A stretch of 27,976 nucleotides of DNA from positions 1 through 27,976 of the forward strand of contig CAJTNC010000033.1 of assembly GCA_910577955.1 (NCBI GenBank), read 5' to 3'. Positions 1-7,659 of the stretch are shown here, piece after piece. The notes beneath the pieces are model-generated. The model saw nothing but the letters and a program-made list of their open reading frames with translations, ran no database searches and was not told the origin of the DNA. This stretch comes from an uncultured Lachnospiraceae bacterium (GTDB taxonomy: Bacteria > Bacillota > Clostridia > Lachnospirales > Lachnospiraceae). Every line of letters begins with the position of its first letter. The first letter of the stretch is position 1. A program made the position numbers and the translations under genes.

Positions 1-715
1 TAAGTTTACAGGAAAATACCGAAGATTTCTCTACACTTTCTTATTTGACGCTTACGTTCTTCAGCCTCCTTTGGCAAATTTTGTTGTGGTGACTTAATTC
101 TACCAAACGGCTATAGACCATGTCTATTTTTATGAAATTAATTTGCGAAACTTATTATACGTCATCCGTCCAATATAAGGGAAACGCAAACCGCCGTGTA
201 AGCATATTAACTCTGATTTCTCCGCTTTCCAACTTATTATTTTCTGAATCACTATAAAAATATCTGTGAAATTTGAAATGTAAAGAAATGAATTGTGAAA
301 ACTTAAGATATGAGAAAAAGGACTGCCAAAACAGCCATATAGTAACAGTCCGGTTGATACCTATTTGAAATTTTACTTTAATTATTTCTAATTAGTTAAG
401 ACTTAGTATATCCTACTCAAATGAGATTACTTTTTCTTTCAGTGCAGCATCGGTATTTCTTAATTTAAGTCAATACAACATGGGCTACATAACAGTCACT
501 ATGCCGAACTTGGGCTAACGGTGATTCCCCCTCTGAAAAGATGATAATGCTCATTTAACATCGTCAGGTTCTTATAATACTACATCTTCCCCTACTAAAC
601 CAGATAATCATCGTACCTGTTTTTCGCTCATTCGTCAAGAACAATAGACTTCAATACTTATAAGCTAATTATGAATCAACAGGACAGAAAGCCGAAAGCT
701 CCAGTATATCATACG
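1..715. other. AT-rich stretch with no intact gene; possible decayed coding remnants
   Basis: No open frame of useful length with a ribosome binding site is present on either strand. On the minus strand several short peptide-like stretches occur in different frames, for example one reading TDAALKEKVISFE and then a stop (about 451 down to 413). Another, near 250-150, reads SDSENNKLESGEIRVNML before the frame breaks. A terminator-like hairpin follows the first of these at 320-351. The pattern suggests one or more minus-strand genes decayed by frameshifts, but I cannot name a family and the peptides may be chance. Base composition matches the adjacent three-gene operon rather than the core genome to the right. 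A small RNA here cannot be excluded. Confidence 0.35.
315..351 (-). terminator. Putative Rho-independent terminator (minus strand)
   Basis: Read on the minus strand, GGACTG (351-346) pairs with CAGTCC (325-320) across a 20-base loop and is followed directly by TTTTT. The stem is only six base pairs and the loop is long, so this is a moderate call. It would end transcripts from the PIN operon (stop at 716) or from a decayed gene lying between. Confidence 0.5.
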
Positions 716-1453
716 TTATAATTCGCATAATTTTACACCAATATAATCGCAGATAGGTTTAAAATCTCCAATATTAGTCGTACAAACTTTTTTATCCGTT
801 GTCTGTAGTGCTTCAAGAGAAATAATACAATCTCCTAGATTTTTACATACCCTGCCTTTTAACGTTTCTTGGCCATCTCTTAATTTTACCAATGCAGTTT
901 TCATTTTATCCTGCAAACCACTCTCATCTTCTAATCCGACAATATATTCTTTATACTTTTCCCAAAACTCACAAGAAGCGCAAAAATCATCTTTCTTTGA
1001 ACAATTCACTCCCGGAATATCTGCTTTACTGTCTGCAAATTCAATCCTAGCCTTAGCACGATGACAATCAGTTTCGTTGAGTAACGGAGATTTCAATCCA
1101 TATGAAAATCGTCTTTCTAATCGTTCCGGATAAGTCCGCAACTCCTCTTTGATCAAATCATAATCATCTTGATACATCTTACATAAATCATTAAATATGT
1201 AATAAACCCTTTTAAATGACCTGTCACTAAAGACATCATCGTTAATCTTATCTCTTACTCCTGCTAGATCCTTTTCTATTTGCATAATATTATAAAGTGT
1301 AACAAAGTCTTTTACTATATTATTTTTAAACTCACCTAATACATAAGTGGAAGAGCCGCAGTTATTATCAGATATAATTTTTTCAATTGCTCTTTTCCTC
1401 TTTTGTTTAAATATCCGTTCAATTTGCACGGTCGTATCTAACAGTATATCCAA
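716..1453 (-). CDS. PIN-like nuclease with a large cysteine-containing insertion
   Basis: The 245-residue protein has the two ends of a PIN (VapC-like) ribonuclease domain. The N-terminus MDILLDTT supplies acidic D6, and STYVLGEF supplies E41. The C-terminus has NLGDCIISLEA with D208, then VCTTNIGDFKPICDYIG with N227 and D230, which is the usual last PIN strand and helix. Ordinary PIN domains are about 130 residues. Here about 150 extra residues lie between E41 and D208, including C130-H131 and C151-x6-C158-x2-C161, a possible metal site. PIN enzymes normally cut RNA using Mg2+ held by the acidic cluster. The start is TTG, preceded by AGGAGG at ideal spacing inside the last codons of the upstream gene, so translation is coupled. 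It is the third gene of a three-gene operon. The PIN call is by motif only; the substrate is unknown. Confidence 0.7.
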   Translation of the reverse strand: MDILLDTTVQIERIFKQKRKRAIEKIISDNNCGSSTYVLGEFKNNIVKDFVTLYNIMQIEKDLAGVRDKINDDVFSDRSFKRVYYIFNDLCKMYQDDYDLIKEELRTYPERLERRFSYGLKSPLLNETDCHRAKARIEFADSKADIPGVNCSKKDDFCASCEFWEKYKEYIVGLEDESGLQDKMKTALVKLRDGQETLKGRVCKNLGDCIISLEALQTTDKKVCTTNIGDFKPICDYIGVKLCEL

Positions 1454-1456
1454 AGA

Positions 1457-2074
1457 TTATTCCTCCTCAGGAAAAGAATCAAGACCTACAGAATATAACT
1501 TCTCATCAAACTCCCAATATTTATCCTTATCAACAAAAAGAGACTTCACCGCTTCTATCATGTCTAACATGATCGCCACCTGCTCTTGTGTAAATAAGGA
1601 TTTTGAATAATTACGTTTAATGATCTGATAAAATAAATGCAATAATCTTTTGCTATAATTATCATCATTGACATCATTATACTTTTTGAGTAAGTTCAAT
1701 GTATTATTACAAACAGACGCACAATATGCTATCTGATCCCTGATATCATCCAAACCTTCTAACTTGCAGACTTCAGCAGTGATATTATTAAAAAGTCTAT
1801 CTTGTCCACTATTCACTATATCTTTTCTCAACGTCTCATAATCCATTATATCCTTATTCGACGTCACATCATTATATGAATATCCGCTTATATTCCAATC
1901 CGGAAAGATGACATCCAATTTGCGGTTAAGATCATCTATTTGGCTATCTAATCTGTCTATTCTTTGATCCTGTACCTGATCTTTTTGCAGAAGCACACTT
2001 GTCATCAGATTTTTTAAAAACTCTTCTTTTCTCCAATCAGCAAATCCATACATGTCTGCTTTTATCTGTCCCAT
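1457..2074 (-). CDS. Uncharacterised protein, middle gene of the PIN operon
   Basis: I do not recognise this 205-residue protein. It is soluble (no signal peptide or membrane segment) and charged. A likely short coiled coil spans about residues 25-57, covering QDQRIDRLDSQIDDLNRKLD, and the rest looks mainly helical. Its start overlaps the stop of the upstream gene by one base (TAATG), with AGGGAG as ribosome binding site. Its own 3' end encodes PEEE and carries the AGGAGG that starts the PIN gene three bases after its stop. This strict coupling suggests that the three products are made in fixed ratio and may form one complex. A partner, adaptor or antitoxin role for the PIN protein is inference from position only. 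Confidence 0.65.
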   Translation of the reverse strand: MGQIKADMYGFADWRKEEFLKNLMTSVLLQKDQVQDQRIDRLDSQIDDLNRKLDVIFPDWNISGYSYNDVTSNKDIMDYETLRKDIVNSGQDRLFNNITAEVCKLEGLDDIRDQIAYCASVCNNTLNLLKKYNDVNDDNYSKRLLHLFYQIIKRNYSKSLFTQEQVAIMLDMIEAVKSLFVDKDKYWEFDEKLYSVGLDSFPEEE

Positions 2075-2727
2075 TACAATTTCTCCCTGATCTTTTGTAA
2101 CTTCATAATAATATAATCCAAATCCTGCTTATCACACACAAACTTGGCTTTTTCTATTCCTTTTTCATTGTCGAAAAAAGCCGGAATCCCTTCTAAACCC
2201 AGCTTATCTGCAACCGCAAACTCAACTACGGCATACCTCATCTCGTCATCATCAGAAAAGACATATTTATTGATCTCATATTTTATATTTCTTAATTTGT
2301 TTTCCATTGTCTTTTCTTTAAACAGATATCTAAGCGAAACATTATCAAACAATAATTTTTCCTGTACATAATTTCTTTTTTCTGCCTTTTCCTCTACCAG
2401 CCGGCCTATATCTGATTCATCAGCACCATCTTCCTGCAAAACCTCTACTAATGACGGTTCTTCCAAATCAGGCATAACTATATTTTGTTGAATAATAAAA
2501 GCTATTTCCTCAAACAATATATTTTTATACTCCTGAAATTTTATGTCTGGGTATTCTTTGCAGAATTGTTCTTCGCTTAAATAAAGATTCAATTTCACCT
2601 TTTTTATGCAGCCAAAGAGTAACATTAACTGCTTTTTTTCTAATAAAATCTCAGTAATATCAACGCATCGTTTAAATACATTATATTCAGATTTAAATCT
2701 ATAGCTGCTTTTATGTTCGATCTTCAT
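2074..2727 (-). CDS. Uncharacterised protein, first gene of the PIN operon
   Basis: I do not recognise this 217-residue protein. It has no signal peptide, no membrane segment and no cofactor motif that I can see. It looks helical, with a strongly acidic middle region (PDLEEPSLVEVLQEDGADES, about residues 107-126) and a lysine-rich C-terminus. The ATG is preceded by GAGAGGA at good spacing. It leads a minus-strand operon whose promoter should lie in the AT-rich 2740-2822 interval, beyond the ppdK terminator. I could not settle on one promoter there. The palindrome TGATATCA at 2813-2820 could be an operator. Base composition is far more AT-rich than ppdK next door, which suggests horizontal acquisition of the operon. 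Confidence 0.65.
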   Translation of the reverse strand: MKIEHKSSYRFKSEYNVFKRCVDITEILLEKKQLMLLFGCIKKVKLNLYLSEEQFCKEYPDIKFQEYKNILFEEIAFIIQQNIVMPDLEEPSLVEVLQEDGADESDIGRLVEEKAEKRNYVQEKLLFDNVSLRYLFKEKTMENKLRNIKYEINKYVFSDDDEMRYAVVEFAVADKLGLEGIPAFFDNEKGIEKAKFVCDKQDLDYIIMKLQKIREKL

Positions 2728-2824
2728 ATATAGTCCTCTCTTAGTTCCTACATAAATTGTAAAATGCTATTTCCTGAATAATATTTTAATATGGAAATCA
2801 AAATTTTATTTATGATATCATCAA

Positions 2825-2866
2825 AAATTTATTCGAAAGAGGCTCGCCATCAATCCGGCGAACCTC
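2825..2866 (-). terminator. Rho-independent terminator downstream of ppdK
   Basis: On the minus strand GAGGTTCGCC (2866-2857) pairs along all ten bases, including one G-U, with GGCGAGCCTC (2848-2839) across an eight-base loop. It is followed by TTTCGAATAAATTTTT. The orientation fits termination of ppdK, whose stop lies 236 bases upstream. It also marks the boundary between GC-moderate core DNA and the AT-rich PIN operon. Confidence 0.75.
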
Positions 2867-2869
2867 TCC

Positions 2870-3100
2870 AAGCTCTAAAGCTATACTCTCAGCTTTTCCT
2901 AAGCCAATTCATTACTTTTTCGCCAAACAGTGTAGCTATGCCATGCTCCCCTCCATTCCGCAAACTGTCTTCGACAGTTCACTTCATGTCGGTCACGGGC
3001 TTCGCCCTATGCATCCATCCGGATAAACGCTCTGGCGAGCAAGCTCTCCGCCGCCTTTATCCTTCTGTCTGCGCACGGCTCATTGCCTACGTGCATATGG
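2870..3100. other. GC-rich hairpin-rich intergenic element between ppdK and its terminator
   Basis: This gap contains no gene I accept but several inverted repeats. AACTGTC/GACAGTT at 2963-2979 has a TTC loop, GGGC/GCCC at 2997-3007 has a TTC loop, and GGATAAA (3021-3027) pairs with TTTATCC (3056-3062) enclosing an inner GGCGAG/CTC-CGCC stem. Together with the terminator they form a row of stems over about 220 bases. It may be the structured 3' untranslated region of ppdK, a REP-like intergenic repeat or a small RNA. I suspect a dispersed repeat, because short open frames through such elements are common in clostridial genomes, but one copy cannot prove that. Confidence 0.4.
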
Positions 3101-3102
3101 CA

Positions 3103-5724
3103 TCAATTGGAAATTGCCGCCTGCGCCGCCGCGAGTCTTGCTATAGGCACTCTGAACGGTGAGCAGGAAACATAATCTAAACCGATCTGATGGCAGAACT
3201 CCACGGAGGAAGGATCGCCGCCGTGCTCGCCGCAGATACCCACATGCAGACTCGGATTAACCGGCTTGCCGAGCTTGATCGTCATCTCCATCAGTCTTCC
3301 GACGCCTTCCCTGTCGATCTTTGCGAACGGATCGTTCTCAAAAATCTTGTTGTCGTAGTAAGAGTTCAGGAACTTACCTGCATCGTCACGGGAGAAACCG
3401 AATGTCATCTGTGTCAGGTCGTTGGTGCCGAAGCAGAAGAAGTCAGCTTCTTTCGCGATCTCGTCAGCAGTCAGGGCCGCCCTCGGGATCTCGATCATCG
3501 TACCCACTTCATATTCCAGCTTCACGCCTGCCTTCTCGATCTCAGCATCAGCAGTCTCCACAACCATTTTCTTTACAACCTTTAATTCCTTGATCTCACA
3601 GATCAGCGGAATCATGATCTCAGGCTTCACATTCCAGTCGGGATGAGCTTTCTGCACATTGATCGCCGCACGAATCACTGCTTTGGTCTGCATCTTCGCG
3701 ATCTCCGGGTAGGTCACCGCCAGACGGCAGCCCCTGTGTCCCATCATCGGGTTGAACTCATGCAGGGAATCGATAAAAGCCTTGATCTCCGCTACGCTTC
3801 TGCCCTGTGCTTCCGCCAGCTTCCTGATATCCGCTTCCTCGGTCGGCACGAACTCATGCAGAGGAGGATCTAAGAAACGGATCGTAACCGGACATCCCTC
3901 AAGCGCCTCATATAATTTTTCAAAGTCGCTCTGCTGATAAGGAAGGATCTTATCCAGTGCGGCTTCTCTCTCTTCCACCTTATCCGCGCAAATCATCTCA
4001 CGGAATGCCGCAATTCTGTCCTCTTCAAAGAACATGTGCTCGGTACGGCAAAGGCCGATGCCCTCTGCTCCCAGTTCGCGGGCTTTTCTCGCATCTGCGG
4101 GCGTATCTGCATTGGTTCTCACTTTCAGCTTTCTGTACTTGTCAGCCCACTCCATGATACGGCCAAACTCGCCTGCGATCGTAGCGTCGACAGTCGGGAT
4201 GATGCCGTCGTAAATATTACCTGTGGAACCGTCGATGGAGATCGAATCTCCCTCATGATATTCCTTGCCTGCCAACGTAAATTTCTTATTTGCCTCATCC
4301 ATCACGATATCGCCGCAGCCGGATACACAGCAAGTTCCCATGCCGCGCGCCACAACGGCTGCGTGAGAAGTCATGCCGCCGCGCACTGTCAGAATGCCCT
4401 GAGCCGCTTTCATGCCCGTGATATCTTCGGGGGAAGTCTCCAGACGGACTAAAACTACCTTCTCGCCTCTGCCTGCCCATTCCACCGCGTCCTCTGCGGA
4501 GAATACGATCTTACCGCATGCCGCGCCCGGAGATGCGCCCAGAGCTCTTGCCACAGGCTCGCTTGCCTTTAATGCCGCCTGATCGAACTGCGGGTGCAGC
4601 AGCGTGTCCAGATTACGGGGGTCGATCATAGCAACCGCTTCCTTCTCTGTTCTCATGCCTTCATCCACCAGATCGCAGGCAATCTTCAGAGCAGCCTGCG
4701 CTGTTCTCTTACCGCTTCTTGTCTGCAGCATATACAGCTTTCTGTCCTGAATCGTAAATTCCATATCCTGCATATCTCTGTAATGATTTTCCAGAGTCGC
4801 GCAGACTTTATTGAACTGCTCAAATACTTCCGGCATGATCTCCGCCATCTTAGAGATCGGCATGGGCGTACGCACGCCTGCCACAACGTCCTCGCCCTGC
4901 GCATTCATCAGGAATTCGCCCATCAGTTTCTTCTCGCCGGTAGCCGGATCTCTCGTAAACGCAACGCCGGTGCCGGACTCATCGGACCAGTTGCCGAATG
5001 CCATTTCCTGCACGTTTACCGCGGTACCCCAGGAATACGGGATATCATTGTCGCGGCGGTATACGTTCGCACGAGGGTTGTCCCAAGAACGGAACACAGC
5101 CTTCACCGCTCCCATCAACTGAGCTTTCGGATCGGACGGGAAGTCCTCGCCGATCTTTTCCTTATACTCTGCCTTGAACTGAGAAGCAAGTTTCTTCAGA
5201 TCCTCAGCAGTCAGTTCCAGATCCTGCGTAACGCCTTTTTCTTTCTTCATCTCGTCGATGAGCTCTTCAAAATATTTCTTACCCACTTCCATGACCACGT
5301 CGGAATACATCTGGATAAATCTTCTGTAACAATCCCAAGCCCATCTTTCGTTGCCGGTCTTTTTCGCCACAACTTCCACTACCTGTTCGTTCAGACCGAG
5401 ATTCAAAATTGTATCCATCATGCCCGGCATGGAAGCCCGCGCACCGGAACGAACCGACACGAGAAGCGGATTCTCGTTGTCGCCGAACTTTTTGCCGGTG
5501 ATCTCTTCCATCTTGACAATGTGCTCGTTGATCTGCCCCATAATTTCATCGTTGATCTGTCTGCCATCCTCATAATACTGCGTGCAGGCTTCCGTCGTGA
5601 TCGTAAAGCCCTGAGGTACCGGAAGACCGAGATTCGTCATCTCCGCAAGATTTGCGCCTTTCCCTCCCAAAAGTTCACGCATATCCGCGTTGCCCTCCGT
5701 AAACAAATAAACCCATTTTGCCAT
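3103..5724 (-). CDS. ppdK: Pyruvate, phosphate dikinase
   Basis: PPDK interconverts pyruvate, ATP and phosphate with phosphoenolpyruvate, AMP and pyrophosphate. In anaerobic fermenters it often runs glycolytically or supplies PEP. The N-terminal ATP-grasp region begins MAKWVYLFTEGNADM and contains GGKGANLAEM. The phosphohistidine domain has GGMTSHAAVVARGMG with catalytic H454. The C-terminal PEP/pyruvate barrel has GTNDLTQMTFGFSRDD and ICGEHGGDP with catalytic C831. At 873 residues it is full length and matches the clostridial enzyme. The open frame extends 25 codons further upstream, but ATG at 5724 has AAGGAG at correct spacing and starts at the family's usual N-terminus. It is a single-gene unit, divergent from the ABC-F gene. 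Confidence 0.97.
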   Translation of the reverse strand: MAKWVYLFTEGNADMRELLGGKGANLAEMTNLGLPVPQGFTITTEACTQYYEDGRQINDEIMGQINEHIVKMEEITGKKFGDNENPLLVSVRSGARASMPGMMDTILNLGLNEQVVEVVAKKTGNERWAWDCYRRFIQMYSDVVMEVGKKYFEELIDEMKKEKGVTQDLELTAEDLKKLASQFKAEYKEKIGEDFPSDPKAQLMGAVKAVFRSWDNPRANVYRRDNDIPYSWGTAVNVQEMAFGNWSDESGTGVAFTRDPATGEKKLMGEFLMNAQGEDVVAGVRTPMPISKMAEIMPEVFEQFNKVCATLENHYRDMQDMEFTIQDRKLYMLQTRSGKRTAQAALKIACDLVDEGMRTEKEAVAMIDPRNLDTLLHPQFDQAALKASEPVARALGASPGAACGKIVFSAEDAVEWAGRGEKVVLVRLETSPEDITGMKAAQGILTVRGGMTSHAAVVARGMGTCCVSGCGDIVMDEANKKFTLAGKEYHEGDSISIDGSTGNIYDGIIPTVDATIAGEFGRIMEWADKYRKLKVRTNADTPADARKARELGAEGIGLCRTEHMFFEEDRIAAFREMICADKVEEREAALDKILPYQQSDFEKLYEALEGCPVTIRFLDPPLHEFVPTEEADIRKLAEAQGRSVAEIKAFIDSLHEFNPMMGHRGCRLAVTYPEIAKMQTKAVIRAAINVQKAHPDWNVKPEIMIPLICEIKELKVVKKMVVETADAEIEKAGVKLEYEVGTMIEIPRAALTADEIAKEADFFCFGTNDLTQMTFGFSRDDAGKFLNSYYDNKIFENDPFAKIDREGVGRLMEMTIKLGKPVNPSLHVGICGEHGGDPSSVEFCHQIGLDYVSCSPFRVPIARLAAAQAAISN

Positions 5725-5842
5725 ACTTTCTCTCCTTTTCTCCTCTCCGTATACCGCCTCATGGTTCGGACATCCCCCCCTGTAAACATCACATCTCACA
5801 TTCAGGATGCATTTCCACGCTTGATATACTCACTATGGCAAT

Positions 5843-5852
5843 ATTATAACAT
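5843..5852 (-). promoter_or_regulatory. Extended -10 promoter for ppdK
   Basis: The minus strand reads ATGTTATAAT, a perfect TGnTATAAT extended -10 element, about 120 bases before the ppdK ATG. No convincing -35 hexamer lies at the right distance, which is usual for extended -10 promoters. The long leader that would follow leaves room for regulation that I cannot identify. Confidence 0.5.
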
Positions 5853-5940
5853 ATTGTCCCCCCCATGCCACCTGTTTTTTCAAAAAAAGTTAAATTTTAC
5901 CATCGCAATTTACATGAAAAATATATGATTTTTATTTTCC

Positions 5941-5968
5941 TTGAAAAAACAACGGTTTTATGTATAAT
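5941..5968 (+). promoter_or_regulatory. Sigma-A-type promoter for the ABC-F/HAD operon
   Basis: TTGAAA at 5941-5946 and TATAAT at 5963-5968 are separated by 16 bases. Transcription would start near 5975, giving a leader of about 44 bases. That is too short for the attenuator leaders often seen before antibiotic-inducible ABC-F genes, so constitutive expression is likely. Confidence 0.7.
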
Positions 5969-6018
5969 GTATAGAGTGGCAAAAACACAAAAAACACAGA
6001 AAAACAGAGGTTTAGAAC

Positions 6019-7659
6019 ATGATCAGTGCAAACAATGTGACCTATCGTGTAGGCAAAAAAGCATTATTTGAAGACGTTAACATTAAATTTACGGAAGGCA
6101 ACTGCTACGGTATCATCGGCGCCAACGGAGCCGGAAAATCCACTTTCTTAAAAATCCTTTCCGGCGAGCTTGAAACCACAAACGGCGACATCGCCATCAC
6201 TCCCGGCGAACGTCTCTCCGTGCTGGAGCAGGATCACTTTAAATACGACAACTATACCGTGATGGACACGGTAATTTTGGGCAACGCAAGGCTCTATGAA
6301 ATTATGAAAGAAAAGGATGCCATCTATGCCAAAGAAGATTTTTCCGATGAGGACGGTATCCGTGCAAGCGAACTGGAGGCCGAGTTCGCAGAGATGGACG
6401 GCTGGGACGCGGACACAAACGCCTCCATGCTGTTAAACGGCCTCGGTATCGACGCTGCCCTCCATTACTCCCAGATGTCTGAGCTCGACGGCAGCCAGAA
6501 AGTAAAAGTGCTTCTGGCAAAGGCCCTCTTCGGCAATCCGGATATCCTGCTTTTGGATGAGCCCACAAACCATCTGGACTTAGACGCCATCAATTGGCTG
6601 GAGGAATTTCTGATCAGTTTCCAGAATACGGTCATCGTAGTCTCCCATGACAGATACTTCCTGAACAAAGTCTGCACCCATACCGCAGATATTGACTACG
6701 GCAAGATCGAACTGTTTTCCGGCAACTATGATTTCTGGTACCAGTCAAGCCAATTGATTTTAAAACAACGCAAGGAGGCCAACAAAAAGAAGGAGGAGCA
6801 GATCAAAGAGCTGCAGGAATTTATTTCCCGCTTCTCCGCCAACGCTTCGAAATCCAAACAGGCTACTTCCAGAAAGCGTGCGCTGGAAAAGATCCAGTTA
6901 GATGACATCAGGCCTTCCAGCAGAAAGTATCCCTACATCGATTTCCGCCCGGAGCGGGAGATCGGCAACGATGTACTGCTTGTTGAGAACCTTTCCAAAA
7001 CCATAAACGGTGAGAAAGTGCTCGACAATATCTCCTTTATCGTCGGCCATGACGACAAGATTGCTTTCGTCGGCGGAAATGAACTGGCGAAAACCACGCT
7101 GTTCCAGATTCTCACCGGAGAGTTGGAACCGGACGAGGGATTCTACAAATGGGGCGTGACCACTTCTCAGGCCTACTTCCCCAAGGACAGCAATGCGGAA
7201 TTTGACAACGATTACACGATCACGGAATGGCTCACCGCCTACTCCCCCGTCAAAGACGTGACCTATGTCAGGGGATTCCTCGGGCGTATGCTGTTTGCCG
7301 GCGACGACGGCGTCAAAAAAGTAAAAGTATTATCAGGAGGCGAACGTGTGCGCTGCCTGCTGTCCAAAATGATGATCAGCGGCGCAAACTGTCTGATCTT
7401 CGACGAACCTACCAACCATCTGGACATGGAATCCATCACGGCCTTGAACGAAGGCATGAAAAAATTCTCCGGCGTAGAGCTTTTTTCCTGCCATGACCAT
7501 CAGGTAGTTCAGACTACTGCCAACCGCATCATGGAAATTTTGCCGGACGGCTCCCTGATCGACAAGATCACCACCTACGACGAATATCTGGAAAGCGATG
7601 AGATGGCGAGAAAACGGACGATCTACACCAAGACCGAATCCGACGAGGAGGATAACTGA
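6019..7659 (+). CDS. ABC-F family ATPase (YkpA/YbiT type), ribosome-associated
   Basis: The protein has two ATP-binding cassettes on one chain of 546 residues and no membrane segments, so it is an ABC-F protein acting on ribosomes rather than a transporter. Cassette 1 has Walker A GANGAGKS (34-41), signature LDGSQ (156-160) and LLLDEPTNHLDLD followed by SHDR. A charged linker follows (KKKEEQIKELQEF and on). Cassette 2 has LSGGE (about 438), FDEPTNHLD and SCHDHQVVQTTANRI. Oddly, cassette 2 Walker A reads GGNELAKT (352-359), with E355 and A357 where glycines are usual. This may be normal for the clade. The length and the HDHQ motif fit the YkpA/YbiT branch, which is usually housekeeping rather than resistance. 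ATG follows an AGAGG site. Its stop overlaps the next start by one base. Confidence 0.9.
   Translation: MISANNVTYRVGKKALFEDVNIKFTEGNCYGIIGANGAGKSTFLKILSGELETTNGDIAITPGERLSVLEQDHFKYDNYTVMDTVILGNARLYEIMKEKDAIYAKEDFSDEDGIRASELEAEFAEMDGWDADTNASMLLNGLGIDAALHYSQMSELDGSQKVKVLLAKALFGNPDILLLDEPTNHLDLDAINWLEEFLISFQNTVIVVSHDRYFLNKVCTHTADIDYGKIELFSGNYDFWYQSSQLILKQRKEANKKKEEQIKELQEFISRFSANASKSKQATSRKRALEKIQLDDIRPSSRKYPYIDFRPEREIGNDVLLVENLSKTINGEKVLDNISFIVGHDDKIAFVGGNELAKTTLFQILTGELEPDEGFYKWGVTTSQAYFPKDSNAEFDNDYTITEWLTAYSPVKDVTYVRGFLGRMLFAGDDGVKKVKVLSGGERVRCLLSKMMISGANCLIFDEPTNHLDMESITALNEGMKKFSGVELFSCHDHQVVQTTANRIMEILPDGSLIDKITTYDEYLESDEMARKRTIYTKTESDEEDN

Noticed and set aside
2740..2822. Promoter of the PIN operon
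   Set aside because: Several AT-rich hexamers (TTGATT, TATTAT, TATGTA) occur, but no pair has acceptable spacing. A promoter must be nearby, but I could not place it.
2791..3162. Plus-strand 123-codon frame across the hairpin region 3' of ppdK
   Set aside because: It runs through hairpins and the ppdK terminator and into ppdK, and lacks a ribosome binding site. The protein has no recognisable fold, so it looks like a by-product of GC-rich sequence.
4594..5928. Plus-strand 444-codon open frame antisense to ppdK
   Set aside because: It lies opposite a certain gene and the translation is histidine- and arginine-rich without motifs. It is a shadow of ppdK codon usage.
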